A DNA stretch of 64,000 bases from Mytilus galloprovincialis. Its lineage: Eukaryota > Mollusca > Bivalvia > Mytilida > Mytilidae. Numbering within the stretch: position 1 is the first letter of the stretch; each line of letters starts with the position of its first letter. The stretch covers positions 45,269,035 through 45,333,034 of the forward strand of contig NC_134843.1 of assembly GCF_965363235.1 (NCBI RefSeq), given 5' to 3'. Positions 33,166-57,890 of the stretch are shown piece by piece. The position numbers and the translations under genes were made by a program. A model generated the notes under the pieces. The model saw only the letters and a list, made by a program, of their open reading frames with translations, had not been told where the DNA came from and searched no databases.

Positions 33166-35945
33166 ATAATCTGATAATATCTCTTAAGCAGTGATAAAAC
33201 TTGGAAGATTTAGATTTAAAGACAGTACCATAGGGTTTTCATTGCATTTAATCAACTATATAAAAAATCAGTTGAAAAGAGCTTAATTAACTCATCAGAA
33301 TTATACAAAGCAGAAAAAAACAAGTAACAAAACAGAGAACAGAAGTGTCACAGTAGGTTTACATCCCCACAACAAGACACTGATGTACAGATCTGATTGT
33401 ATTCTCAGTAACTAACAGATAGTTCAATAACAACTAATAAAAATATCATGTATCCAAGACTTAAATTTCAATCGGTACACATCCAACATCCAATGAATGT
33501 AGTGTAAAGACATCATTAACAATGGGAGATAAACAGGACAATATCAACACTTGTAGAACAGTGAATGTGGATATGTATAAACAAAATAATATTAATTTGG
33601 TTTTAATTTATTGATAAGAAAATCAAAATCTACACCAATAAAAACAATATCAACAGATATGGAAAGGCTGCATAAAATTTTTACTGAAAAAATACAGGGT
33701 AATATAATATTTAATATTTTTCATATTTTGCTTTTCGAAGTATGACTATTTTAAGGTAGATCATTGGTATGTGTAACCCAAAATAGAATTTTCTTATAAT
33801 TGCCAAAAATAATAATTTTACTATGCTCTTTACAAAAATATAATAAAAAGGATGGGTCACCGTGCTATTTTTCAAGCTATGAGTTGTTGAAAATTGCCCA
33901 GAAATAGAAATCTTTGTGTTTTTTATATGTTTTAAGAAAATAGAAAGAAAAAATAGTGTCCTGCTACAAGAAAAAATGAAAAATTTCCTTATTAGTCAAA
34001 TATAAATTCTTCACTAAAGGGTTAATCTCCCCTTAAATGGCTTAGTTGAAGAGAAAAATGAGGTTCTAAAACAAGAATGTTTGGTAATTGTTGAAATATT
34101 TTGGATAATGCAAAAATCAGCAAGTTTTCTTCATACATGTAACAGTCCAACCAATAAAATTGGACATCTGTCTACAAATTTGCAGATTTGGGAAAATAAC
34201 TAGACTGATTGTGTACTGCGATAGTACAATCCAAGATGGCAGTATACCATGTATCTACCTTAACTAAAACCTTTGCATATTTTTCAGTCAAAATTTTACA
34301 CAGCCTTTTTATATCTGTGTGGACATTTTATTTTGAAATATCAAAGTCTATATTTTAAGATATTATCACAAAGTTAACAAAAATGGGGAGAACAAAAAAG
34401 AATTTCAATATGTCTATAAATCTTAAGTTATAGGAAGGACACATACAATATTAAGCTCAATGTAGTATGATTTGACATTTAATCATTTTGCTTGTAACAG
34501 GCTTCTATGTATGTTTAAATGTAAATATAACTTCAAATTAAATTTTTTGAGTATCCACATGTTTTGGTACTGAAATAGTTGTTGGAAAGTTAAAAAAATA
34601 TATATTAAGTTGGTACATTGAAGTATCAACTCACAAAGAAGTCTTCTTTATCTTCATACAAGTATTTACAAGTATTTACATTATCTACTCTGATTAGGCT
34701 CATTGATATTGGACAGACAGATCCTAGTGCAAACCAATGACATTGAAGTACTGTGTGGTCAGTTAGGATCAGTTGGTTTTAAGCAAACAACCCAATGACA
34801 TTGTCTTCAACAATGTTCTCCTTGACCCAAATACTCATTTTACCTGCTGGAGAAGGCAAAGAATGACACAAAGTGGATTCTGTGTTGTGTTTGTCTATCT
34901 TTCAATTTTCAAAATTACGAAAGTAAAAACTTTTGCTAGAGGGAAACAGTAAATCTTCTTTAAAAATTGTTTACATCAAGTCACTTAAACCTATTCAATA
35001 CTTTTCTAGATTGGTCATTTTGGCTTGACATATTGTATAGACACCATTTTGTTCATTAAGATTGAGAATGGACCTCTATGTGTTTCTTGGCTATTTGTGG
35101 TACATGTAAGTTGCTGCTCGTTCACAGATGTGTTCCCAACATCTCTTTTTAGTATGCCCTGCTGACTATAGAAGTTATGTTTTCCTTTGTTCATCAGTCT
35201 GTTAGTATGTCCATCAAGCCTGCATTAGGGTGAAGTTTGGTTTAAGGTCATATGGGAGTTTTCTACCATCTTGGATTATAAAATAGCAGCAGATGTGGGG
35301 TCTACATGTTTATTCAAGTCAGCAAAAACGAAAAATTATGTGGATTTTAATGTTTTTAGTATATAAAAAAACATCTTTAAAATCCAAAAAGGAAGAATAC
35401 TTTTACTGGATTCCATTTTTTTAATTTTTCTATCTTTATATATATAAGCATTAACAGTGTTCTCCCCAGACACTTTATTTAGCATCCTGGAAAACAGGGA
35501 AATGTGAAATATCATCTTGTATAAATTTTTTATAACACAATCTATACCAAAACCAATTCAGTTAGCATCACATTCAAGAAATATAGGATCACATTATCAT
35601 GACACTACATGGCATTAAGGAATGTTACTCAGACATTGAAATATTCATTAGGGAAAACAGGATTTTGTTCTATTTTATATCAAAGCAGGTAAATATGTAC
35701 TTTTTCTTTTGACTTGATATTCTAAAAACATTTAAATAGCGCCAACATCTCATATCTTATAAACATCTTTTCTGAAACAACTAGGTCAAATTTAACCAAA
35801 GTAGGCCACAATCATCATTGAGGTATTTTGTTTGAAAAGTGTGTCCAATGACTCTGCCTGCACACCGATATGGCTACAAATAGAAGATAGGAGTAAAATA
35901 TACAAGTTTTGTCTATTACCTTGAAAACTGCTTTAAGTTAAGATA
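33166..35945. other. Intergenic, no gene seen
   Basis: AT-rich, low-complexity in places. An R1 fragment is at about 35755-35940. No exon or RNA gene could be supported. Confidence 0.5.
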
Positions 35946-37320
35946 GAACCAGATGCTCCACAGGGCGAAGCTTTATACTACTGCAAAGGTCGAACCCTGA
36001 ACAGTTTGAGCTAGTATGGACACAACATTCAAGCTGGATACAACTCTGAATTTGGATTGTACTTAAATAGTTGACACAGCATAGGTTTCTGACACAGAAT
36101 GAATGTGGTCTCATGAACTTAAAAAAAAATATTTGAATTCACTATGCTGTTGAATATTAATCCTCTCAAAAAACAAAAATATTTGAAGAAATTTTCTTTT
36201 TAATTTTTTGTCTGAAATGAGAAAAATTGAACAACCATTCTGGACAAAGAAAGATAACTCCAATTCAACATTTTATATTGGCAAATTTCCAATGAAGATC
36301 ATTAAACTTAAGTTATTGGCAAATTTCCAATGGAATTTATTGATAATATAGTTTTTGGCAAATTTCCAATCTACATAATTTAAAAGCAGTGTAGGTGTGA
36401 TATTCAAATGAGTTTCAATTATCAACCTTACACTGCTTTTTAATTATGTTTTGTACTTAAGTAATTGTCCATTAACCTGGAAACTCTTTTCCCCCCTTTT
36501 TTGCACTTTATACCTTAACGGTTTGAACCATAACTCCAAAAGACAATCTCCCTTTGTGGTTTTCCAATATCCGAAATCTAAATACATGGTTAGATTCAGC
36601 ATATCAAAGAACCCCATATATTTAATTTTTGTTGATATCAAACAAAGTTAATTTTGGACCCCGATTTGGACCAACTTGAAAACTAGGCCCATAATAAAAA
36701 AACTAAGTACATGTTCAGAATCAGCATATCAAAGAACCCCAAGAATTCATTTTTCGATGAAATCAAACAAAGTTTAATTTTGGACCCTTTTGGTCCCTAA
36801 TTCGTTGATACCAAAACTCCCAAAATCAATCCAAACCTTCCTTTTGTGGTCATAAACCTTGTGTTAAAATTTCATAGATTTCTATTAACTTATACTAAAG
36901 TTAATGTGCAAAAACCAACAAAAATGCTTATTTGGGCCCTTTTTGGCCCCTTATTCCTAAACTGTTGGGACCAAAACTACCAAAATCAATCCCAACCTTC
37001 CTTTTGTGGTCATAAACCTTGTGTCAAAATTTCATAGATTTCTATATACTTAAACTAAAGTTATAGTGTGAAAAAACAAGAAAATGCTTATTTGGGCCCT
37101 TTTTGGCCCGTAATTCCTAAACTGTTGGGACAATAACTCCCAAAATCAATCCCAACCTTCCTTTTATGGTAATAAACCTTGTGTTTAAATTTCATAGATT
37201 TCTATTTACTTATACTAAAGTTATAGTGCGAAAACCAAATGTCTTCGGACGACGACATACGACGACGCCAACGTGATACCAATATACAACCAAAATTTTT
37301 TCAATTTTTGTGGTCTTAAA
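35946..37320 (+). mobile_element. Interspersed element R6, copy 1
   Basis: Starts 'ccagatgctccacagggcg', contains 'gaatgtggtctcatgaact', repeated 'atttccaat' units, then 3-4 tandem modules with 'ttgggccctttttggcccc' and 'cataaaccttgtgt'. It ends with 'gacgacgccaacgtgatacc' and 'ttgtggtct'. A second, longer copy is in METTL9 intron 2 (46332-48150). No coding region. Confidence 0.7.
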
Positions 37321-38385
37321 AAAATTCTGATTAGGGCAAAGTATTTTCGATTGTTGAGATCTACCTTCTGATATCTTGAATGAAAACTGTCAGACAATTT
37401 TTATAAGATTAATTGCTCATAAATGATGAATTTTACCATTTATTTTTTCATTTTTTACCTATTGAATTCTCTTCAAAACTTTAATAAAAAGAACTTTAAA
37501 AGCTGTAAAAACAAGTAAGATTTAAACATAAGTCAGTATAGATGAAATTGTCAGTTGTCTCCTTATAGTTTTCCCCTTAAATGACAATTTTTATGGTTCC
37601 TGCGACTGGGTTGGGCCATATAGTGCTATCCTCATCTGTCATTCTGCAATAAACAGTTATACAGACTTTTCTTAGTGCCTTCAGCTGATTTTTGTATGTG
37701 AGTCTACTATGATGAGTTACAGATCCGAGATCATGTTGAGTTCGGCTGCACTGATTTTTTGTGGAAATTAAGGGCATTGAAGGCTGAACATTTCAAGAAA
37801 ATAACAGATAAAAAGACTTTTTTTTTTAAACGCCTTCACATATATAAAATGCTGATTTCTAGTATTTGAGTCTACTATGATGAGTAACAGAATTTCTTTA
37901 CATTTGGGTTCTGTCCCATTGATTTAAGAAATTAAAGTTAAGGGCTTTGGACTGAAATTTCTACTCCTAAAAATGGCTTCAAGCTTTTTTTGCAAGCAAG
38001 GCCATTTGTGTCCTATCTGGTTTTACCCTTTTTTGTGTTTTGAGCAAAAACTATAGAAGATAGAGAGAAGCAAAAAAGGATTGTTAATTTATCAGCAATA
38101 AAGATCAACATCCAAGAGGTTTTATAGATTATTCATTGTTGAAGATTCACATAAACCCTGTACCTTATAGTAAGCTTTTAAAGGCCCTACCATGACACAA
38201 TTTTAAATAATTCTAACAAGAAAACCTAAGGCAGAATCTAATACAAAATAACAGAAAGACCAAAGAAAGGTACCAAGAGTAATTGCAATTCCTGAAAGCT
38301 AGTTCAAAGCCAATTACAACTAAAAATATTAAGGGAAACTTTGGTAAAAAAAAAAGATAATTTTTTTATAATTTTTATCTATTTA
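37321..38385 (-). other. Downstream/3' UTR side of METTL9
   Basis: No exon visible. The METTL9 stop codon is at 38386-38388, so the 3' UTR should extend leftward into this stretch; no confident polyadenylation signal was assigned. Confidence 0.4.
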
Positions 38386-49832
<11,447 letters not shown>

Positions 49833-52800
49833 GAAATATTATGGACATATATTACTGAATTTTTATATATGTCTTTCTCTACGTTATCGTTTTACATATT
49901 CTTTTAAAGTCTAGATCAGTAAAATTGTCTGAATCAAAACAATAACTGACTGAGCTGTGTAAAACACATCTTCCGGTTTAAACGAAATGTGTATTCTCCC
50001 TTTTTTAGAAGTTTTGCAGCGGCAAATTTCAAATGAAAACTCAGCATATGAAGATATAGGTTGGTCCCCTCCGTAAAACATTCAGTATATATGCCTTCGG
50101 AATATACAAATATTGTCAAGAATTTCAATAACGGCCGAGAAAAAGACTAATGAAGATATGATCAGATATATTATATAGTCTTTCCAGCGCTATACTTGGC
50201 AAAATTTTCAGCATAGTTGTTATAAAGAAACATATGTGTTACCAGTTCTTATCTAGGACATGTATTTGTTAGATTGGTAATTCTGTTCTTTTCACATCAC
50301 ATGATTTTTCCAAGGATTTGTACAAATCCTTAATTTTTGTAAGTTATTTTTCTGGCACAGAACATTTGCGCTTTTTTTGCTAATAACACGATAGGACATT
50401 TGCACTCCAAATACTTTGGACATTTATGCATTAAATTTTTATATACCTGTAGTAAATTGACTCCACATTGACTCAGGAACATATATATATTGAGCCTGGT
50501 AGATTGGTCTATAAATATATGGGGGAGGGGGTGTTACTGACTATCCTTTCGACGGTATAACTGTGCCGACAGCACATGCAAAATCCTACCCTGTTCTAAC
50601 CAGAAAAGATTGAAAAACATACCTTGTTCTAAACACGCTCAGTAAATGTATAGCCTACCCTGTTCTAGACCGTATGAAATAGATGGTTCTAGACTGTATC
50701 TCAAACAGTTAAATAAGCGATCCTGTACTAGACAAATACTTTGTTTAAAAAGACCCTGTTCTCACCAGCGCTGCAGGCCGGCATGAAAATGCGACCCTGT
50801 CACAGTCTTACCAGCAGGACACGAAAAAGGGATCCTGTTCTAACCAGCATGCCATGGAAAAGGGACCCTGTTTTGCTGCACACCCATACCACTAAAAATA
50901 TAGGAAGCAACCCCCGGGATAAATATACTGTTCCCAGATTGACCAGACATTTGCGCTTTTTACCTCTATTCTTCAACAATCTTCAACCTATAATTTTAAT
51001 GAGTTACGTAAATAAATTCAACTTGAATGTGTCGTTAGTAACTTAGCTAGTTCACATTGCCACAGTCTTAAACACTGAAAGGAATATAAAGTTATAGCAG
51101 GAACATACATGTCAACTGTTCCCAGGTTATATAGACAGGGGAACAAAATATATATGTTACGATTGATTTTTATCGTATAGGGCCCGTTGTTTAAATCCAA
51201 TCTCTAATTTGTTTGTTTTTACTTTTATAACAGGACAATTCTAAAAATCTGAGTTGTTCCTAAAGTAAAGCACGCAAGACGCAAGAGCCTTGGAAAGGAG
51301 TCAATGGCAAAAGTCTACAGATTGCCTGACAGCAATTCTATCCCAAAAATGATAGAATTTGTTCATACTTTGCCACAACATAGTATGCATTGTGATATGT
51401 TTAAAAATATAATAAAATGATAGGTCACCGAGCATTTTTTGAAGCTACAGGTTGGGACAAAACTGACAAGTTTTGTATGGATTATACAGTGAAAAAACAT
51501 TAATGTGATTAGAAGATAAATTAAATGATAGACTGATTGTAAAATAAAATACGAGAAGATATTTTTTATAAAATGCTTTGAGATTATCAAAAGAAAAAAT
51601 AGGGTCACCGTACGTTTTTTCTTGCTAAAATATGAAATAGCAAAATTTCAACAAGATTCCTTCAACCGTGAAATGCACTGTTTCAGAGTCACCTCCCTTT
51701 AAAATGCAAATTTTAAAACATTAAAAATCAAGCAAAAAATATAGTTGAACTATTGCTTATAGTTTAAGAAAAACAGACCCAAACACATAAACTTAACACT
51801 ATGCAATGAACCGTGAAAATGAAATAAAAAAGGTCAAATAAAACTGCGAGACTGACATGTTCATCATAGAATATGTCCATACACCAAATATAGTTGACCT
51901 ATTGCTTATAGTATTAGTAAAAAAGATCAAAACTCAAAAACTTAACTTTTACCAATGAACCATGAAAATGATGTCAAGGGTGACACCTGCCAGTTGGAAA
52001 ATCAAATGTACACCTTACAGTTATTCCATACACCAAATACAGTAGACCTATAATTGCATATATTATAGTAGTAAAAAAAGCTAAATCAAAATACAAAAAC
52101 TTAACTATAACCACTGAACCATGAAAATGAGGTCAAGGTCAGATGGCACATTCCAGTTGGAAATGTACACCCTTTACAATCCTTCCATACACCAAATATA
52201 CTATAAATATGCTTATATTATCTGAGATATGGACTTGACCACCAAAACTTAATCTTGTTCACTGATCCATGAAATGAGATCGAGGTTGAAAACTGTGTGA
52301 CGGGCATGAGGACCTTGCAAGGTATATAAACACATACCAAATATAGTTTTCCTATTACTCATAATAAGAGAGAAATTAACATTACAAAAAATCTTAACTT
52401 TTTTCAAGTAGTCACTGAACCATGAAAATGAGGTCAAGGCAAATGGACATGTGACAGACGGAAACTTCGTAACTTAAGGCATCCATATACAAAGTATGAT
52501 GCATCCAAGTTTTCTACTTTCTAAAATATCAAGCGTTTAAGAACTTTTAAAAGTGATCTAACAACGCCGCCGCCGGAGCACTGTCCCTATGCCGAGCTTT
52601 CTGCGACAAAAGGCACAGGCTCGACAAATATACTAATAGTCATAAGTTAACATCTTAACAATTTGTTCTTTTAAAGGAAAATTCACATTAGTTATGTGCA
52701 TTCCTGCATCAAATTATGCTAACTTGATTGGAAATCTTGACCTTAGTATCTCTGTTATTTACAACCTAAGACGGAGAAAGACACCAATACTACCTCGTGT

Positions 52801-53480
52801 ACGTTGGATGACACCAGTATCGTGCGACATTCCAATACAATGATCAATATAATACTTCCATGGTGAGATAAATAGAAAAACACGCGAGTAAGAGAGCACG
52901 GAAACCGCCATAACCGAAAAAGAGATTGAAGTATTATGTCTGATAAAAGTCTTTTTTTTAGAATTCATAGATAAATAGGTCGCATCTTATATTAGAACAT
53001 ACATCCTCTCCTCTAGCCCCTTGCATCAGTTGCTTTCTAAGACAAACTGTTGTATATACGTAATGCTTTGTAGACAAACTCGTGTTAAAACTTCCTTTTT
53101 TGTTGATTTTTAATGTAAGCATCTGGGTACCTTATCTAAAGAGTGCTATTCTAATATTTATCGAATGTGTATTCTTTTTTATTTCAGCAAAATCAACTTT
53201 CTTACATTATATATTATATCCAGACTGTATACAGTGATTGATTAAAAATCAGATCTTAGTTGCCCACACGAGGATTAAAGATTGAAACAGAACTATTGCA
53301 ATTGTATTACGCCACATCTTTATCAAATTTTGTATATTTAGGAAGACACACAGTACAATACAGAATTACCTATTAATGATCAATTAAGGTTGAAAAATGG
53401 TTCGTTGTGCAAGTAGAGATCAGGAACCGTGAATTATGGCTTAAATCGCAATACCAATGCAACATTTTAAAATTGAATTT
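49833..53480. other. METTL9 upstream region and intergenic repeats
   Basis: The METTL9 promoter should lie just above 49832; no TATA box is assigned. At about 50560-50890 there is a degenerate tandem with 'accctgttctaacc'-type phrases. At about 51640-52632 there is a bivalve-type repeat with ~125 bp internal units ('accatgaaaatgaggtcaag', 'caccaaatatagttgaccta'), ending in 'cgagctttctgcgacaaaag'. No exon supported. Confidence 0.55.
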
Positions 53481-55440
53481 GATATAGATAATTTTTGGAT
53501 GCAAGACTATCTATAATTACGATTTGATTTGGCCCCATCAATCGCAGGCTTAATTTCACATCACTATACATTAAGAAAAGCTATGATTGTCATCCCCGGG
53601 GAAGCGACGGTAATTAATCAGATGACAAAGGTTCCCGTAATTACGGATCTTTCATTTACGAATGATCTGTTTTGCTTTTGAATAATCCCTTCATTTCCAT
53701 CATTTTATGACTTTTGTTTCAAGCTTTGCATAACAACATCCCCTGGCCATCTAAAACTCGGCCAATGTGTTTTACGGAGGGCGTAAATTACATCATTTTT
53801 CATTAAAAACAATAGTTTACTTCGTTAGTCTACCTTGATTGCGAATTAACAGGGAGCATTTCATTTATGTTGTTCTGGAATTCCATAGAAAATCCAACAT
53901 TAATGTAGGAGAAATGAGACAATTAACGAAAATAAATTTATCTATTTCATTCGATTTTTACCAATTAGGCGAACCACTGAAGCTATTATCATATGGTATT
54001 CACCACAAAAAATCACAATTATTAAGATAGATTGAGTTGAAATTCCAAATTACGCCGATAATGCGTTGTATAAAATTCCCCAATTAAGTCTTATTTTGAA
54101 AATATGATATAATTAAACAGTCTAAGAAAACGCTATCCCTAAATCAAATATGGTCTGATTCATGTGATTATTATTCATTTAAGAAATCCATTTGTTAATT
54201 GTTGTGTATTTGTCTTTCCATCAACAATAACAACTAAACACGGCAACTAGTAATTGTGATTTTGCTACGTGGTCATCTTAGAATGCTTTAATTGTTATTC
54301 ATAATGTGAAACATAAATTTCCGTTATTTTCATATCTAATACATTAACATAACAGAACAAAAGAGATTGCAGTTAAGTGGAAATAGTGCCATAATGATAG
54401 TGATACTGCTTTCCTAATTTTAATTTCCCTGCTCAAATCATTGGTCATCCCTTTGATAGCTGGAATGTATACGTAAAGTTTTTCATTGTGTGTTTTACTT
54501 TTAGTTTATATATGTGGTCTAGCAGTGCAAAGGGGAAGTATGTGGGAAGTATAACTTGTTTAGACCACAACACAATGTGCCTGTACCAAAGAAGACTATT
54601 TGGGCCATGTGTTCGCTGTCGCCGTGTTGTTTTTGTTTGTAGTCTTTTGTTGAATCGCTCGAGCATCACTGAGTTATGTTAACTGTATACCATTTCCCTC
54701 ACAGAATACAAGAGATTGCAGCTAAGTAGAAATAGTGTATTTCGGATACTGCTTCCCAAATTGTAATTTCCTTACTGAAATTAGTGGCCATCCTACAATC
54801 GACAAAGTTCGTGTAAACAGAGTCGAACAACACCGAATAGCCCAAATTCATGTCACAACTTAATGTAGTATATTTTTACAAGAAAATGCAACAAATCATA
54901 ACAGAACTTTAGTATATTATTTTAAAACGCGAACAAATTCTATTTTCTTTTTAAATTATCCAATATATTTGGCAGATATACTGGTAAAAAATTTAAAAAG
55001 AATGTCACTCTTTTTCCTCTCTTTCTCCTGAATTCACCTCGATTTTGTACAAACTAATTTTCTAGCAGAATATTATAATATATTAAAAGTGGCAGCGAAA
55101 ACCAGAATCATTATATTGAGACCGTTAAACTTGATTTAACCCGAAGAATTTCTTTTGTTATTGTTTTGCATAATATGTAGTAAGAAATCCTTAAACTTTG
55201 TAGTTCAAATCAATTGAAAGCATAGTGAAGACGGACAGGGAATACAATTTAATAATTGATTCTAATTGTTGCAGTTCCTTCTGTGGTAATGATGTTTTTC
55301 GTATACAAAAAAGTCTTATAAATACCGAACTTGCTTGTAAATTTCAACCCCTGAAAAGTTAAATCACAAAAATACTAAACTCCAAGGAAAATTCAAAACG
55401 GAATTTTCCGAACCAAATGGCAAAATCAAAAGCTCAAACA
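53481..55440. other. Low-repeat intergenic segment, possible regulatory DNA
   Basis: Unlike its neighbours this stretch shows no familiar interspersed repeat and is rich in TAAT/ATTA motifs (e.g. 'cggtaattaatcagatgac', 'ccgtaattacggatc'). A ~105 bp direct repeat ('agagattgcagttaagtgga', 'aatttccctgctcaaatca') is present at 54353-54462 and, diverged, 54703-54803. No coding exon found. Confidence 0.4.
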
Positions 55441-57890
55441 CATCAAATGAATGAATAACAACAGTCATATTCCTGACTTGGTACAGGATTTTCTTTTGTA
55501 GGAATAGTGGATTACACCTGGTTTTATAGCTAGCTTAACCTCTCACTTGTATGACAGTCGCATCGAATTCTATTATATTGACAACACTGGTTATGTTTTC
55601 AAAGTCTAAGTAGAAGCTGCAAGCTCTTGAATACAGAAAAAAGTTGGGAAATGTACATAAATAAAGGCAACAGTAGTATACCGCTGTTCAAAACTCGTAA
55701 ATCTATGGACAAAAAACAAAATCGGGATAACAAACTAAAACTGAGAAAAACGCATTAAATATAAGAGGAGAAGAACAACACAACATTAAAATGTAACACA
55801 CACAGAAACGGACTAAGCATTAGACAAAATTCTATGAGAATAACAAATATAACATCAAAACTAAATACATGAATTTGGGATAGAAAAGTACCGTGTGGAC
55901 ACGTCTTATAGTAATGTGAATTCACACTCAAACACAAGAGAAAAACAAACGACACAACGGAAACACAACGTTAAAATGTAACACACACAGAAACGAACTA
56001 TAATATAACAATGGCCATATTCCTGACTTGGTACAGGACATTTTTAAAGAAAAAAATTGTGGGTTGAACCTGGTTTGTGGCATGCCAAACTTCGCACCTT
56101 AATGGCAATGTTAAATATAACATTAAAATGACAACATAATATTACAGGACTACAATACAAATAAATGGAGAACATATTAGACAAAGAAACACATGAATAA
56201 TAGCTAACAGAAGGCATCAGGTTTAAAATACAATACGCCAGAAACGCGCCTCGTCCACACAAGACTTACCAGTGACGCCCAGATATAAAAGTTCGAAAGT
56301 TTAAACAAGTACAAAGTTGTACAGCACTGAGGATCAAAAGTTCAAAAAGGTTATGCCAAATACGGCTATGGTTTTCTGCTTGGGATAAGAACATCCTTAT
56401 TATTTAGAACAATTTATGCTATTGCAAACAGTCAATTTTATCCAATGAATATAAAAGATATACATGATAAAACTGAAGTATTAACTAATTACAGAAAACA
56501 AAACCCGGATACATTACATCAAGGATTTGTATAGTTAGATCTACTATACAAATCCTTGATTACATAAACCAACACAAAAAATAGACACATATGCAGGTGA
56601 TGGATTTTTTTTTTCTGGACACACTTTTGTTTTTCGCCTGTGGCGAAAAACAATCTATTTTTTTTGGCGACAAGTCGAAAACATTTTTTTTTCTTTCAAT
56701 TTTAGCATTACATATAGTGGAAGCTGAGTGTGAAACAAACAATTTTTTTTCTCAGGGTCAAAAACTGGAAATAAACTTTTTTCCCCCAAAAAATCAAATG
56801 GTTGCTGCCTAAGTCTAAAAAAAGAGGCGGAGGAAGCCGTGTCTGTTTCTTAAATTTCTTGATCTAGGGAATATATTAATGGAACCCAATCATATAAAGC
56901 TCGGATTGTTAATGGAAAGAACATCATCAATATGTCTGAATGTGAAATTAAATAACCTGGCTTCTTTGGTCTTCTAGTTTTTGACAAGTGTCTGAAGGAA
57001 CTCCGGTTCATATGAAAACAAGAAGAGGTCGGCAATGAAGTCCATAAAACATGACACATGCCATCATTTGACTTAATCGACTAACGAAATAAGACTCACA
57101 AAATAGATGCATATTGTGTCATTGATTTGATTCGAGCGTCAATGAGTCTTTTGAAGACGAAACGCGCGTCTGGCGTAAATATAAAATTTCAATCCTGGTA
57201 TCTATGATGAGTTTATTTGAAACATAATAAAAGTGATACCGGTAATTTATATCCAGATTTTTTTGGGGACGCTATATATTTTTAAAAGCATGCACATGTT
57301 TCAATTTATTTATGGAATCCCACTACAAGTCTTGAGTCGAATGAACATAAACGATTTTACATGTTTATAAATATTTGTTTAGATATATAAAGGTTTAAAG
57401 AAAATCATTGCTTTTGCTTCTTGTCAGTAATTCACTCTTTAACATTGGACTACATGCTAGTCGTTAGAGTTCTCTAAAGACCGTGGTTAAATGAGTATTG
57501 TCAGTGGCTCTGACGTCGGGTATGGCACAATTTTCAATATCATTATGGTTATGTCGCGTGGCTCTTTATGAAGACTGTGTAATCTACTGTATCAGAATAC
57601 TTGAAAATAAACTCATCACAGATACCAGGATTGAAATTTTATATTTGCACCAAGCGCGCGTTTCGTCTACAAGAGATTACAATTACAGTTATGATCGAAT
57701 CAAAAAATGTTTAAAAAGGCCAAATAAAGTACAAAGTTTAAAAGCATTGTGGACCAAACATTCGTAAAAGTTTGCCAAATACAGCTAAGGTAATCTATTC
57801 CTGACAAAACCCGGATTTGTTCTTTCTCTTTGATTTTTGAATTTCGAACAGCGGTATACTACTGTTGCCTTTATGTAGAAAAGCCTCAAG
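55441..57890. repeat. Cluster of common mussel-type repeats
   Basis: Contains 'ggcaacagtagtataccgct' (55670), 'ttcctgacttggtacagga' (55470 and 56022), 'acgcgcctcgtccacac' (56246), 'cgaaacgcgcgtctggcgta' (57158) and the inverse form at 57610-57815 ('gataccaggattgaaatttt', 'gcgcgtttcgtctacaa'). A related minus-oriented copy is at about 59725-59920. I recall these as very abundant in Mytilus. Small reading frames here are repeat-derived. Confidence 0.65.

Noticed and set aside
53839..54030. 63-codon frame in the low-repeat segment
   Set aside because: Short, AT-driven, starts without ATG support, and has no acceptor/donor context.
57498..57767. 89-codon plus-strand frame
   Set aside because: Its text belongs to a common mussel interspersed repeat ('gcgcgtttcgtctacaa', 'gataccaggattgaaatttt').
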